NCBI GenBank assembly: GCA_037893225.1
Contig: JAZGUH010000022.1
Span: 2,976,001-3,040,000 of the forward strand
Direction: 5' to 3'
Length of the DNA: 64,000 nt
From: Hippasteria phrygiana
Taxonomy: Eukaryota > Echinodermata > Asteroidea > Valvatida > Goniasteridae
Shown here: positions 23,483 through 34,511 of the stretch, piece after piece
How the letters are laid out: every line of letters starts with the position of its first letter
How positions within the stretch are numbered: position 1 is the first letter of the stretch
The notes under the pieces: model-generated
What the model was told of the DNA's origin: nothing
Database searches by the model: none
The model's input: only the letters and a program-made list of their open reading frames with translations
Position numbers and translations under genes: made by a program

Positions 23483-24322
23483 AGAAATTTATATCCTTGA
23501 AAGCAAACCCCCATGACTTTGGGCCAAATATTTTTGGCTTACGTAGGAAAAGTACAGAATTCCGTCTTTGAAACGGAATTTGGCTTTGTGATGCAAAACA
23601 TAAAAATGCTTTGAGATACATTGTATAATACTGGGGGTTGTAATGTATGAACTTGTGCTCATTAGATAGTACTCTCAACAAGTGGTTGGGGATGGGAGGG
23701 CATCAATGGGTTTGAACATAAATTGCAGTTATCATGCATGTAATTATTTTTATTTTTTTAATTGATATTTTTTGTTTCATGTATTTTTACAAACCAATTT
23801 GCAAGGATATTACTTTCAGTAGAAAGTGTTTTTTTGTGTATAAATTTGAAAATGAGTCCAAGCATTGTAAATTTAATAATGAGTTTCTAACTGTTTGGAA
23901 AGGAATTGATGTCGAACCGTCCAAAAGACCATTGGGCTTTTGAGATTATTCCGGAAAGCAAATCTGCATCCATTCCTTGGACATGTGTAATACGGTCATT
24001 CTGTTAAACTTGAACAGCTATCCAAACTAAAAAAAGAAGATAAGTCTCTTAATTTGTTTTTTCCCTCTCCTGTTGCCCTTTGGGTACTCTGCTGGGATGC
24101 TACTTGGATTTCACCGACAGGAACAAAATGGCAAAATATGATTGGATTAAGGGCATGCAGGGACCAAGACTTCTGTTTTTTGTGTGCAGTGTACATGTGT
24201 ACATGTGTTGGCAATACACATTGGATGCCATGGAGTATGTGTACAGTGCCTGCACATGTCGTTAAGTCTAGAATTTGTCAAACAAAACAGTCAATTTGAT
24301 CGTTTTCAACTGGAAGTTCATG
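23483..24322. other. Unassigned non-coding DNA
   Basis: No gene or bounded repeat recognised. Confidence 0.4.
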
Positions 24323-24591
24323 TGGGTCATTCCATAAATTTGGAGTCCAGAAATGTGGCATTTTTGGTGTCCCTGGTGCACCTAACCTGTGTAATTTCCC
24401 ATCAAGTATAATTAAAATTGACTTCACATTATTTTGTACTTGTTTGGCAGGTACTTTGCTTTACACAATCACTCTTGGAGATAGAAGGCATAAAATAATG
24501 TGTCTGGAATTGCATAATCTTTACATGTCACTTTATAACAGGGACACCAAAAATGTCACACTTTTGGAGCCCAAATGTATGGAATGACCCA
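24323..24591. mobile_element. TGGGTCATTCC-family MITE, intact copy
   Basis: Bounded by TGGGTCATTCCATAAATTTG and its imperfect inverse ATGTATGGAATGACCCA; the inverted ends extend about 55 bp, through TGTGGCATTTTTGGTGTCCC. Length 269 bp, with no ORF. Other copies: 38,292-38,565, the split copy at 15,219, and the truncated copy at 5870. Confidence 0.85.
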
Positions 24592-27415
24592 TGTACATGT
24601 ATGCATGGTTATTTACACTACATTTTTGTGGTGGAATCGGATACTTTTCAAACACTTTTGTGGCAGTTGACTTACGTGTACAAAACAAACCAATCCCTTT
24701 ACCCTGCTAGCGCAGCATACACCTGCTATCGACAGAATTGGTACAGTATTTGCAAAGTCTCCTGTTTTCTGTTTGCAATTTTGAATTCTGTGCCAGCCGT
24801 TAGTATCCATAATAATGTATGCCGTGTAAGTTGTGGTTGTTGTCAACGGAAAATTGCAGAACAAACTTTTCTGTCAATCAACTTTTTTTTGTACAAGATA
24901 CCATGTATGCCTTTAACAAAGTCTATCAATAGATTATGTTCAGAATTGGCATAATTGTTAAACAAAATTAATGTTCTGTATCCCTTTACTACGTGTATGA
25001 TACGGTCAGCTCAGAACAAATCCTTACGAGTATACTCCAGTCGGTTTTCATTTGTTATTTAAATTTGCCGATTATGTAATACGTGTACTTCAGAACCAGA
25101 AAGGAGGGAGTAAGGACGTAAATTTGTGTAGCTCCGAGGACCATGATAGTGTATAAGCAAAAAATAAATTAAAAATGCAGTTATTTCCCCAAGCAAGGCT
25201 ATAAAAGCCACTCTAGGCAAATAATAAGGGGGAGGGGGAGGGGGGTGGTTGGAGAGCCCAACTCTTCACCAACCAGATTAACGATTCGCTTCTGCACCCG
25301 ATCTAATAGAGATAGACGGCAGGCAGAAGCTCTGGCATGTGATTTAACCGAGCCAAAAATGAAATTGTAAGTCCTGTTATTGGACACTATTTCACAACCT
25401 CCGTTGACGCAATTCTACCATTCTAAGTCAATTCTGTCGTATATTTGGGTCTATATTCCAGTCTTAGCCGACAAAATGAATGCCTGTATGAGTAACTTTC
25501 TACAGCCCTGTAGAAAATTCAATCTTAGATTTCTTTGTTTTCAGAAGATGGAGTTTTTCAAAGTTTTAGGAATCAGATTGCCTGAATACCCTTTTCCCTG
25601 GAGGATGTCAACCAAATTCTCAAATTAGAGCATTTTAATGCCACTCTGAATTAGCATCAATATTTTTGGCATACATTTTTGAAGAACTGAAAATATATAT
25701 CAGTTCTACTGTATGTGTACAGGTGTAAAGGAGCAGTGATATGTTGACACAGTCCATTGCAGACCCGCACTAGTTTCTTTCATCCCCTTCGACTAATAAT
25801 ATTATCTGCGGACGTCATCGTCTGTTGCAACGCACAACCTCCCCCATGATTGCTTTACGTACGCACAGGTGGAAAGGGTGGAGGGGGGATTTCTTTTCAT
25901 CCTCGGTGATTCGGCATCTATTCAGGCAGTTTCAAATGGATGATGCGAGCAAATGTTGAATGATGGAGGCGGCTCGTCCTTGGCCAAACATCGGACCATT
26001 GGAAGGCGATAACCGGCCCGTCCCCTCTGCCATGACATCGCGTTCCAGTTGACGCGAACAAAAAACAAAAACCAAAGGCGTAAGTTGTGATAAAGCGACA
26101 CCCATTGCGGCCTGAACGATTACACGCTGGTCAGGCTGTTGGCATTGGCCGTCCCACTCATCGAAGGATCAAGAGTGATTTCCTTTTTTCCCCCGTGGCC
26201 GGGTGTGTTTGTGGTAACCCGCAAGCTGTCATTACTAGTAAATGGGACTCTTCACGTAGGATCAGATCTCCTTTGGGCTCTTTAGAATTTGATATTCGTG
26301 CGTAAACTCCTCTTTTCTCCCCCCCCCCCCCCTCCCCACGCAAAGTGACTGACTCTGATGATGCCCAAAGGTTTTTCTATCTGTCAAATAATTCATCTTT
26401 TTCTTTCTTTCTTTGAAATTGCCTGAATTTGACTTTTAAAAATAAATTGTCCAGTGTAAATCGGTACATGTATATGTCTCCACTCTGCACATAGGCCTAC
26501 CGAATTTGATAGGTATGGATCGTATATTTGGCAGTACATGTATTTCTGATTTCTGATTTGGCACTTTGTGTAAATCGTGTACAGCAGCAATTTCGCGTGT
26601 GCACTGTAACGTCATATTTTTAAGGTAAATTTGTTCATAATCACAAACTGGAAATGCACACGTTGAAAATCAAATGTGAAACTTCTTTTTTTCAGACATC
26701 TTAACCATCAGCAGGGAGGTTAAGAATTTATGTTGTCAGATTGAAACATTTGTGTACTAGTCAGTGGCGCTCAAAATGTCAGTGAGGGCGGTCCTGCAAA
26801 TGTCACTGAAGAAATGCACACATTTGTTATTCCAAATGCTCGGCTTGCCTGCGCAATTAAAAATCAATAATTTAGTAGCAAGAGACCAAGGATGAAGGAC
26901 ATCTTTGCCCGGTTCCTTCCTGGTAGGGGGAATTTACAGCAGGAATACAGCAAATCAGTTCGTCCGGTCTCGCCGAATCCTCCTTGAAGGTCGTCACTGA
27001 CAACGGGGGAAATGGAATCTCTTCACGTCTGGAATGACGTCACAAATCTGTAAATGACGTCAAAAACAAATCGTGCAGTTTCTGCCGACTGTGCCCTGAC
27101 AAATGGTATAATCAGGTGCTCTGGCATTTTCAGCAGGTGATGGGGCTGAGGGTGCAGAGATGTGGGCAACAATTTTGTTTCTGTTTGCCTAGCCAGAATT
27201 TAAGAGTGGATAATCCTGCGACAATCTATGAGGCAAACTTTAGCCCTAGAACTCAGTTTTTGATTATCTTTTTTGTGAGCGCATTTTTAGGTTAAAAGTT
27301 ACTTCTAAAGCATACCTGTGTAAAGATTTTGTCATTGGTCATTGATACCATTGCAACACATCTTCAGTCAGGTTTCCATGATTGCCAATGGCTTCTATTA
27401 ACATCAGATGGAATG
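24592..27415. other. Unassigned DNA with possible regulatory blocks
   Basis: No exon recognised. The segments 25,730-26,310 and 26,880-27,260 are repeat-free and fairly GC-balanced; the latter has two TGACGTCA sites (near 27,033 and 27,055) not in a MITE. A C tract is at 26,320-26,337. Confidence 0.4.
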
Positions 27416-27647
27416 TTATGCCCAAAATTATTCATACCATATGAAAAATCTGCTAGTTCGCTTTTCTCTCATAAATACATAAAAGCTGGATTGGCGGAAC
27501 TTAGGCTTTACTTAATGATTTTTTAGTTGGCATGTACAAATCTACATATATTTTGGTTTCACATCATTAGCATAAAAGTAGAAATAGTAAATAAAATGAT
27601 TCACAATACCCCGAATTTGGCATGGGTATGAATAATTTGGGGCATAA
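27416..27647. mobile_element. MITE with TTATGCCC ends, copy 1
   Basis: The ends TTATGCCCAAAATTATTCAT and TGAATAATTTGGGGCATAA form an inverted repeat of about 23 bp. The interior (GCTGGATTGGCGGAACTTAG, CATCATTAGCATAAAAGTAG) is nearly identical, in reverse, to 45,659-45,884. Confidence 0.8.
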
Positions 27648-27708
27648 CTGTAGTATGTTTAAAAGTATGCATATTGGTATGCAAAACTATGCATTGGTGA
27701 GAATCTTC

Positions 27709-27950
27709 TCCCCCTCCCCATCCCCTTCCCCATCCCCCTCCCCATCCCCTTCCCCATCCCCCTCCCCATCCCCCTCCCCATCCCCCTCCCCATCCCCCTC
27801 CCCATCCCCCTCCCCACCCCCCTCCCCACCCCCCTCCCCACCCCCCTCCCCATCCCCCTCCCCACCCCCCTCCCCATCCCCCTCCCCATCCCCCTCCCCA
27901 TCCCCCTCCCCATCCCCCTCCCCATCCCCCTCCCCTTCTCCCTCTCCCCC
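27709..27950. repeat. 12-bp minisatellite (CCCCATCCCCCT)n
   Basis: About 20 units of CCCCATCCCCCT with substitutions (CACC for CATC; TTCC for CTCC), all pyrimidine except the A of each unit. It gives a false Ser-Pro repeat ORF on the plus strand and a Gly-Met/Val-Gly-Arg ORF on the minus. Such strand asymmetry can favour triplex formation. Confidence 0.95.
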
Positions 27951-29581
27951 AATTTTCTTTTCAATTTATATGATTTCATCATTTTTGTGATTTGTATACA
28001 TTGTACATGTAGCCTACACGTGTACATGTATGTAATTCAACTCGTATTTTTTGAATAGCTGAACAAATTCTGTCCCCCATGTTGCCTTACATACCAGTAG
28101 TTTAAAAAAAGGTTTTTCATTAACCGGCTTACAAATTGAATAATACTATTACTGTCCCACAAGCACAGTCTTGCGAAAGAATAACTCTGATGAAGGTACA
28201 TGTAGCTTCATGGCGGAAATAAACTCAGCATGCCCTCTACATGTACATCGCTAATATTGTCAAATATGGATCGAATTAGAAGCTTAGAGACTGACGTCAG
28301 ATTGCTAGTGTCATCAAATATGGATTCAAGTATAAGTTGTAGAGGCCGATGCCAGACTGCCATGAATGATTGATACTTGCCTTGCTGTTTTGCTTAAAAT
28401 CTTTCCCCTTCCTGGCCTTGAACTATTGGGGGGATTTGGTATCTGGGGGACTCGGTGCGCAGTGTGCCTCCTCAAAATGAAGCTCGGCAGGTGTGAGACT
28501 TGACGGGGTTTGTTTTTGTTACATTCGGCTGCGGTATTGTCGTTGCTTCGTCAGCCAGACGTAATGTCAGATTGGATTTCCAGTCAAAGGAAAGAGCAGA
28601 GATCCCGGGAGCTCAAGTGGCTTCTTGAGACAATTTCCCTTCATTTCTGATTTCGTGGGCCTGCACAGGCTGTCCTGCATGGATTTGTAAAAATTTCAAT
28701 TTCTATAATGCCGTTGACTTTGCTTTCAGTACGTGTACATGTACCTCTCTGTACAGTACAAATAGGGGCATGAAACATGTTTTTTTTAGACATAAATGTT
28801 GGTCTAAAATTCAGCAGTCAGCATTTGTTTTTTGGTTCTAGTCAAGGGTTTTTAAAAGCCTTTTTCTGTGTCATATGATGTTACATGATCATATTTAACA
28901 TACAGGTTTTAACCTGTGGTTAGTTTGACAATATGCAGGTTTTTACGGAAGCAGATTTATTCAAGTACACATTGTGTCATATTTTAACACTGCACACATG
29001 CTTTCTTTAAAATTAAGGCACAAACAATGTGGACTTTTTCCTTTTCTCGTACACATGTTTACAACCACATGATTTGTGGCTTTCTGTGGATTTGCCAAAT
29101 TTTGCTAAGGGCAAGGTTTGAATTCCATTGTAGAAATCTTCGTGTTTTTTTAGGTCAGCTGCATTGGGAACCTTTTTTTGACACCTCGTGGTGGTCTCTG
29201 GCGTGCGCGTACTGTGCCGTGGATGAACGCTCAGAGTGGCCATAACGTGCCACTTATTCAAATCTCGCAGCTCTCTGATTCTGTGAAGGTCTTGTCGTGC
29301 GTACACATGGGATGGCAGTTTAGCCTCTGCCTAAATGTACTAGATTCGATATTTTCGACCCGCAAATTCCCCCCGGCTCTCCCATTCTCCCGGCTTTATT
29401 CAGAGATTTGGTCCTACATGTAGCAGCACCATTAGGCCAGCGGAATGATCCAGTTAGCAACAAGGCATACAAACAGACAGCGTGGTATCCATTCATGGTC
29501 ATGGCAAATGCTTGTAACTGGATAGTACTGATGGAGAAGGCAGGCGGGGAAACGGGAGGGTATTAAAGTACTGCACAAACG
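27951..29581. other. Unassigned DNA
   Basis: No exon recognised. 28,400-28,690 is a repeat-free, higher-GC block that could be regulatory. TACATG runs near 28,005-28,030 and 28,735. Confidence 0.4.
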
Positions 29582-30240
29582 GGCACTGTTTTCACGAAGA
29601 GACACACATGTCAAAAATGACAATTTTTTCGATTTCAATTTTTTTCACCATTTTGCTTTAAAACACTGTACTTAACCATTTTGACATGCTTCTGTAAGCA
29701 AAACATCATTAATTTCCAAATTACATTAATTATGCAAGGGGCAGACATCTCGATAATTGCATTTTGCGTTTTCACGAAGAGACGCAAAGATGCCTGCCCC
29801 TTGAACGCGTACAAAACGTATTGCACGGAAAGGCGTAAAAGTACAATGTAGGTCAACCGAGATTTTCGTTTTCACGAAGAGCCACACATCTTTGTTACAT
29901 TCTCAGCTGCGCGCACGTAAACACGTGCGCCCCTTCCATATGGAAAAACTCATTGAACAGAAAGGGCCACAATGTAAGAAAACCTGAATTTTCGTTTTCA
30001 CGAAGGGACACGCATCTTTACTAATTAATTTAGGCTAATTAACCACCGTGTTAATTGTAATTACTGGGTTCACGTAAAAATTCACCTCTCATAGAATCAT
30101 GTGAATGTTTCCTTACTGCACAAAGTTGTTGCAAAGTAGTATTTTTTGCAGTTTTAAAATAGGAGAAACTTCTCTTGCGGTAATCTCGAAAATGTTTTTT
30201 CTTCAAAATCCACATGTTTCTTTTCGTGAAAACGGTGACG
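29582..30240. mobile_element. DNA element with repeated GTTTTCACGAAGAGAC boxes
   Basis: GTTTTCACGAAGAGAC or a one-to-two base variant is at 29,588, 29,768, 29,878 and 29,994, all plus, and an inverted TTCGTGAAAAC is at 30,223-30,233. The outermost boxes (CACTGTTTTCACGAAGAGAC and, inverted, CACCGTTTTCACGAAAAGAA) form the terminal inverted repeat. No transposase ORF is seen. Confidence 0.65.
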
Positions 30241-30358
30241 AAACTTCTGACTTGAAAATTTAGTATAAACGGTGGCTGAACTCTTCCCTGAACCGGACTG
30301 CCGTGAGTTTCAAAAGTTATCTTAAAAAAAGAATCTCATAACAACCAATGTATAAGCC

Positions 30359-30860
30359 TAACCCAGCTGAATCCAACAAGACCCAAGAATGGGAAAATGT
30401 CAGTTGGACTTTGTAGATTTTTGCAGTGAACAAAATATATTTTGTTTTAGCTATTTAATTCTGTTAAGGTTCAACAGGCCTCACACTTTAGTAGGTGATG
30501 GGTGTACATACATAGTACCCAAGGGTTGTATGCAAAATCATATTAAAATTGGATGATTTGGGACTGTTATGTTATGGACCCCGTAATGGTTCCCCAGGAC
30601 TACCCTGCTAAATCCAACAGAGTCCAACTGTGACTCATGAGTTTCTTGCTCAATCCAACATGCCAAGTAGCTGGGTACAGTACCTAAAACTAAAAAATGA
30701 CTTGCCTGCTAAATCCAACAGAATCCAACTGTGTCTTATTTTTCTGTTGCCTGCTGAATCCAACAGGATTGTAAAAAAAACAATATGAGTTAGCTGCTCA
30801 ATTCAACAGGGTCCAACGGAAATATCAAATCGTTGGATCCTGTTGGATTCAGCAGGGTTA
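30359..30860. mobile_element. DNA element with CTGCTRAATCCAACAG boxes
   Basis: Ends TAACCCAGCTGAATCCAACA and TTGGATTCAGCAGGGTTA. Further direct copies of CTGCTRAATCCAACAG lie near 30,605, 30,647, 30,706, 30,751 and 30,792, and the inverse near 30,840. Between 30,510 and 30,575 it contains a piece of TTAA family 1 body, a nested insertion. Confidence 0.7.
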
Positions 30861-30976
30861 GGGTTTTAATTAATGAATTTCTTTCTGCAAATAATGGAAG
30901 GAAACTTCATACACTGTGTGCACTCTATTTGGAAATTTCTTAAAATCATGTATTTGTGCTATCCTATGTCAATATA

Positions 30977-31104
30977 CAAATAGTGAATGTTTATGAGTGC
31001 GATGGTAAGAATAATTTCATGAGAATTTCATTGAATGTCCATTCCATCTGTCACCGAATGAAATTATTCTTACCATTGCACGAATGTGAAACATTCATTA
31101 TTTG
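30977..31104. repeat. Foldback hairpin
   Basis: Arms of about 43 bp (CAAATAGTGAATGTTTATGA near 30,977 and its inverse ending ACATTCATTATTTG at 31,104; GGTAAGAATAATTTCAT inverted as ATGAAATTATTCTTACC) with a roughly 40-bp loop. Confidence 0.8.
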
Positions 31105-31181
31105 TTTTATACAACGCCTGAATACATCCGACAGATTGCATGCATGGATTTCTTGGTGTAACGTTACAACGTGCCGTTTAC

Positions 31182-31477
31182 CTTCTCAGTCCCGCATAAA
31201 ACCGCGACGAAAAGTGGTCCAGTTCCGAATCAGTTAAAGCTTTAATTGTTGTTCCTGCGTGTCTTGCAAATTCCTCTAATCGTTTGACTGCATATTTTAT
31301 TTGTCTCTTTGTGTTAGCAGCGTCAGCATCGCTTACGAGTTCCAATATTTCGTCGTCTGTAGTGTTAGGAAAACAAACCGCGGTTCGGAAACACCGTCTG
31401 CCATTTTGTGTGAATGACAGCCTAGACTGGTTGCCGGTCCCCACATGTATATATGGAGGGACCGGGAACCAGTCCAA
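31182..31477 (-). pseudogene. N-terminal exon of a Crypton-type tyrosine recombinase-like protein, probably broken
   Basis: The minus-strand reading contains PNTTDDEILELVSDADAAN, then TKRQIKYAVKRLEEF and LDHFSSRFYAGLR. This is the pattern of the N-terminal domain that precedes the tyrosine recombinase domain in Crypton transposons and their domesticated relatives (KIAA1958/ZMYM/QRICH1 type). The frame ends at a good donor (AAG then GTAAAC, GT at 31,181-31,180), so it may be a first exon. The natural start looks like the ATG at 31,404-31,402, but that lies one frame away and would need a frameshift near 31,375; the in-frame ATG at 31,477 reads through an unrelated palindrome. No catalytic domain was found in the window. 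Hence a relic or displaced exon rather than a working gene. Confidence 0.55.
31426..31475. repeat. Imperfect palindrome at the 5' side of the recombinase relic
   Basis: GACTGGTTGCCGGTCCC and GGGACCGGGAACCAGTC are inverse copies with one mismatch around a 16-bp centre. A second hairpin, TTCTATCAAACG / CGTTTGATAGAA with a 6-bp loop, follows at 31,506-31,535. Confidence 0.85.
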
Positions 31478-31832
31478 TAACAGCCGTGTTGTGGCGGCAG
31501 GGAAGTTCTATCAAACGCGTTACCGTTTGATAGAACCATGTGATAGAATGTCTTTTGGCGGTGCGGGTTCGCGTCGTGCGATGGGACGAATAATTCAATG
31601 CACGTGATCGACGATCCACCAACTGGGATTTATTCAGGTGTTGTATAATAATGTATGTCAATCTTCACGTGCAGCAGATACAGGGGGTAATATAACAAAG
31701 TTTTAGGCAGACCAAATAGAGTGCACAGTGTATTAAGTGCTTATTTTGTTCACAAATTATTTTATTTTATAATTTGTCAGTGAGGGAAATCCATTTTATT
31801 GAAATCTTCAGTCTGTATAAGGACATAGCAGT

Positions 31833-32187
31833 TTTAAAGGTGGTATACACCATTTGCTTTTGCTGTAATTTTCAGAAATAAATTCATATTTGGGTTAGTA
31901 TTTTATAGCGTGCTAGCAAATACTGTAACACTGGCCTGTTTAACGTTTTGTGTGCATAGATGCTGGGAAAACGGAGAGGAACAAATTCTGTTCCAGTAGT
32001 CTGGTTCCCCGACCATACTTTAGACAAAATGGAGCAATTTATAGATGTCGGGGAATTATCAGGGAACTATACTATTTCCAATGATTGTCAGTTGACAATT
32101 ATTGGGGAAAACTATATAAATTTCCATGGTATTTTGCAATAATTCAGTAGTTTTGTTTTTTGATGTTTGCAAATGGTGTATACTACA
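31833..32187. mobile_element. MITE with TTTAAAGGTGGTATAC ends, short copy
   Basis: The ends TTTAAAGGTGGTATACACCA and TGGTGTATACTAC bound 355 bp. Compared with the 625-bp relative at 4747-5371 it is inverted and internally deleted. It keeps the shared blocks CAAATACTGTAACACTGGCC and the hairpin TTTCCAATGATTGTC..GACAATTATTGG near 32,068-32,107. Confidence 0.7.
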
Positions 32188-34117
32188 TGTACGTTTAAGT
32201 AAACTACAGTTTACTTTTAGTAAACTATACTACTTGTCCTACACGTAATGCTTTGATATTGTTTTGCCTGCAGGGAACCAGACCTACGATAGCCAAAATG
32301 CGATCGCGCTTCATTTTGCATAGCTAATTAGATAAAGCCAAATGTGTAAAGTGCCGCAAAATAATGCAAATGAATCGACGGCTATCAAATTATAAGCAAT
32401 ACCTGAGCCCTCTCATCTTTCAAAATTATTGCCCATCTCGGGAAAATTTGCCACGTTTTAATTTCATATCCTCTGGGCGGGCTGGGAAAAAAGTGCACAG
32501 GAGGTTACGTGTTAAACTGCCGTATTAAACAACCAGACGGGCCGTCCAAGTATTGTATCGTAGTGAATTGTGGTAAAGCCTTTGTATATTTGTATGATTA
32601 CAAAGTTCTGTCAAATGATACATTGTATGCACTTTAGCGGGCAAATTGAGGAGGATTAACGTGTCAAATACCTTACAAAGTCACCCGTCACACTCATGAT
32701 ATCATATTTGTTCCCAGGTGCAGCCTGTTTCTTTGAAATTCAATCAGCAGGCTCTCGTGAAAATGTCTAGCGCCCAGACTTCTCTTGGTGCGCTGACAGT
32801 ACACTATAAGACAATAGTAGTATCCATTTGAACTGTGTTCCTTTTTTAAAGGCTCACTGTTTAATACCCTTGAGAAATTCTGCAAATGGACCGAAATCCT
32901 AATGTTTACCGGAGAGTTACTAGGAATCCCTTGACATTTAGTTCACGTATGTGTTGAATAGTAGATGTAGGTCGTAAGCTTGTTTCAGATCCCTCCTGCT
33001 TTTCAGTAACTGCCCTTACTCCTCCATCAAAAGCCTACTTGAGAGACTTGTAGACCTAAAAGTGCAAGGGATGAGGGGTATGCGTGTGAAGGGTTTAAAA
33101 AAAAAAAAGGTCTGCCAGCCTTTTAAAAACTTTTTCCAACAGTACATTTGCTGTTGCAAGTTCCAGACTTCATACCAATATACATGTAGATCCAAAATAA
33201 GATTATTGCACCGATCAATAAATATTATCACTTACTGAAACTTAATTTTCCAATATATCTGTTTTGGAAAAAATTGCCATGAATACTGCTACATGTAGGT
33301 TATGGTGTTGTGGTTGATGGCTGCATTCTAAAATCTTATGCAGATAAATAAAAAAGAAAATTGAACTTACATGTACCTCTCAAAATGTTTGGTTTGATAC
33401 TACCAACAATTTCTATGTCTGTCGGCCAATAACACGTTTTTGTGAGGTTGACATATGTACGTGGCTGAAATAACTGCAATACCTTGTCCATTTATCTGAT
33501 TGTGACGGTTCGGTGAAATGATGCAACCGATACCAGGGTACCAGTTATGGAGGTTCCTGATTTAAGTGGTCTGATATGCACGTTACGTTACCGGTATATT
33601 ATGCACGGTGGTGTGAGCGACAGCTTCCCCAGGCCAAGTCCAAGGCAAAATTCCTTCTTTTTTTTCCCCCCGAAGTAATGAATTCCATAAGAGATGTATT
33701 CAATGTATAGTTTTCCGAGAAGACATTCATTGTGTGCCCATCAGAGTTGGATTAGATGAAATTTTGGGAGTTGAGTGGACTATAATTACAAACTGGTATT
33801 GAGTGATGGAGTTCGAAGAAGAACCAATGGACTTCAATTTGAGACGCTTTTGGCGCTTTTGTTATTCGCGAATGATTTTCTCCAAAAATTTCGCCCTCGG
33901 GTGCCAATAACTCCATTTCAATTGATGTGAATCTTATGCTACATGATTTATGGACAATACAACAGGATTTTTTCAAGTTGAGATAAATTTTGGAAGGAGG
34001 CGGCTTTCTTCATGTGCATTTTTGTGTACAATTTTTCTTTGCAGAATCTATCTTTCCTTTTCTTCATGGTAGGGTGCTGGAAAAGCCAACCATAGAACCA
34101 CACCCCTCTTACTAGTA
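32188..34117. promoter_or_regulatory. Non-coding DNA with a candidate regulatory block (POU octamer)
   Basis: The sub-block 32,280-32,480 is repeat-free and holds ATGCAAAT (octamer, 32,364-32,371), TTTTGCATAGCTAATTAG (near 32,314) and AAATTA/TTATAA cores in about 100 bp. This cluster of homeodomain and POU sites is typical of developmental enhancers, but no function is shown. The rest of the interval has no gene; a C tract is near 33,664. Confidence 0.35.
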
Positions 34118-34506
34118 CAGGGTTCCCACCGCATGCTGGAAATCAGGGAAAACCTGGAGAATGAGTCTCGCTTTTTCCAGTCAGGGAAAAGTCAAGGAAT
34201 TTGAGAAAAATGCCTCAAATCAGGGAAAAGTCAGGGAATTTGATTGGACCAAAAGAGAAAGTGGTCAGTCTGTTATATTTTGTCTCATGGCCAAACAGCG
34301 TATCCACTGGATGATTGGCTATGGTGGCTTTTTAGTGTGGAAATCCCTCTTTATCTTTCTTTGAAGACGTGTCGAACTGGATATGTACATGTAAATGTAC
34401 ATGTACATGTAGGTCGAAATAATTATCCTGGAATTTTGAAAATTCATCAGGGAAAACTCAGGAAAAAATCAGGAAATTTTGTTTTCATGAAATGGTAGGA
34501 ACCCTG
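34118..34506. mobile_element. CAGGGTTCC-ended DNA transposon with TAGTA duplication
   Basis: Starts CAGGGTTCCCACC and ends GGTAGGAACCCTG. TAGTA flanks both ends directly (34,113-34,117 and 34,507-34,511). Inside, TCAGGGAAAAGTCAGGGAAT and related phrases repeat near both ends. CAGGG termini are common in hAT-type elements, but those make 8-bp duplications and only 5 are clear here, so the superfamily is open. A TACATG array is at 34,383-34,412. Confidence 0.8.
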
Positions 34507-34511
34507 TAGTA

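Noticed and set aside
24553..24954. 133-codon ORF
   Set aside because: Begins in the end of a MITE and has no recognisable domain.
27622..28027. Ser-Pro and Gly-Met-Gly-Arg repeat ORFs on both strands
   Set aside because: Both are translations of the 12-bp minisatellite; no promoter, splice site or domain.
29500..30300. CRISPR-like array from evenly spaced repeats
   Set aside because: The GTTTTCACGAAGAGAC spacing is uneven, one copy is inverted, and the context is an animal genome; it is an element with internal end motifs.
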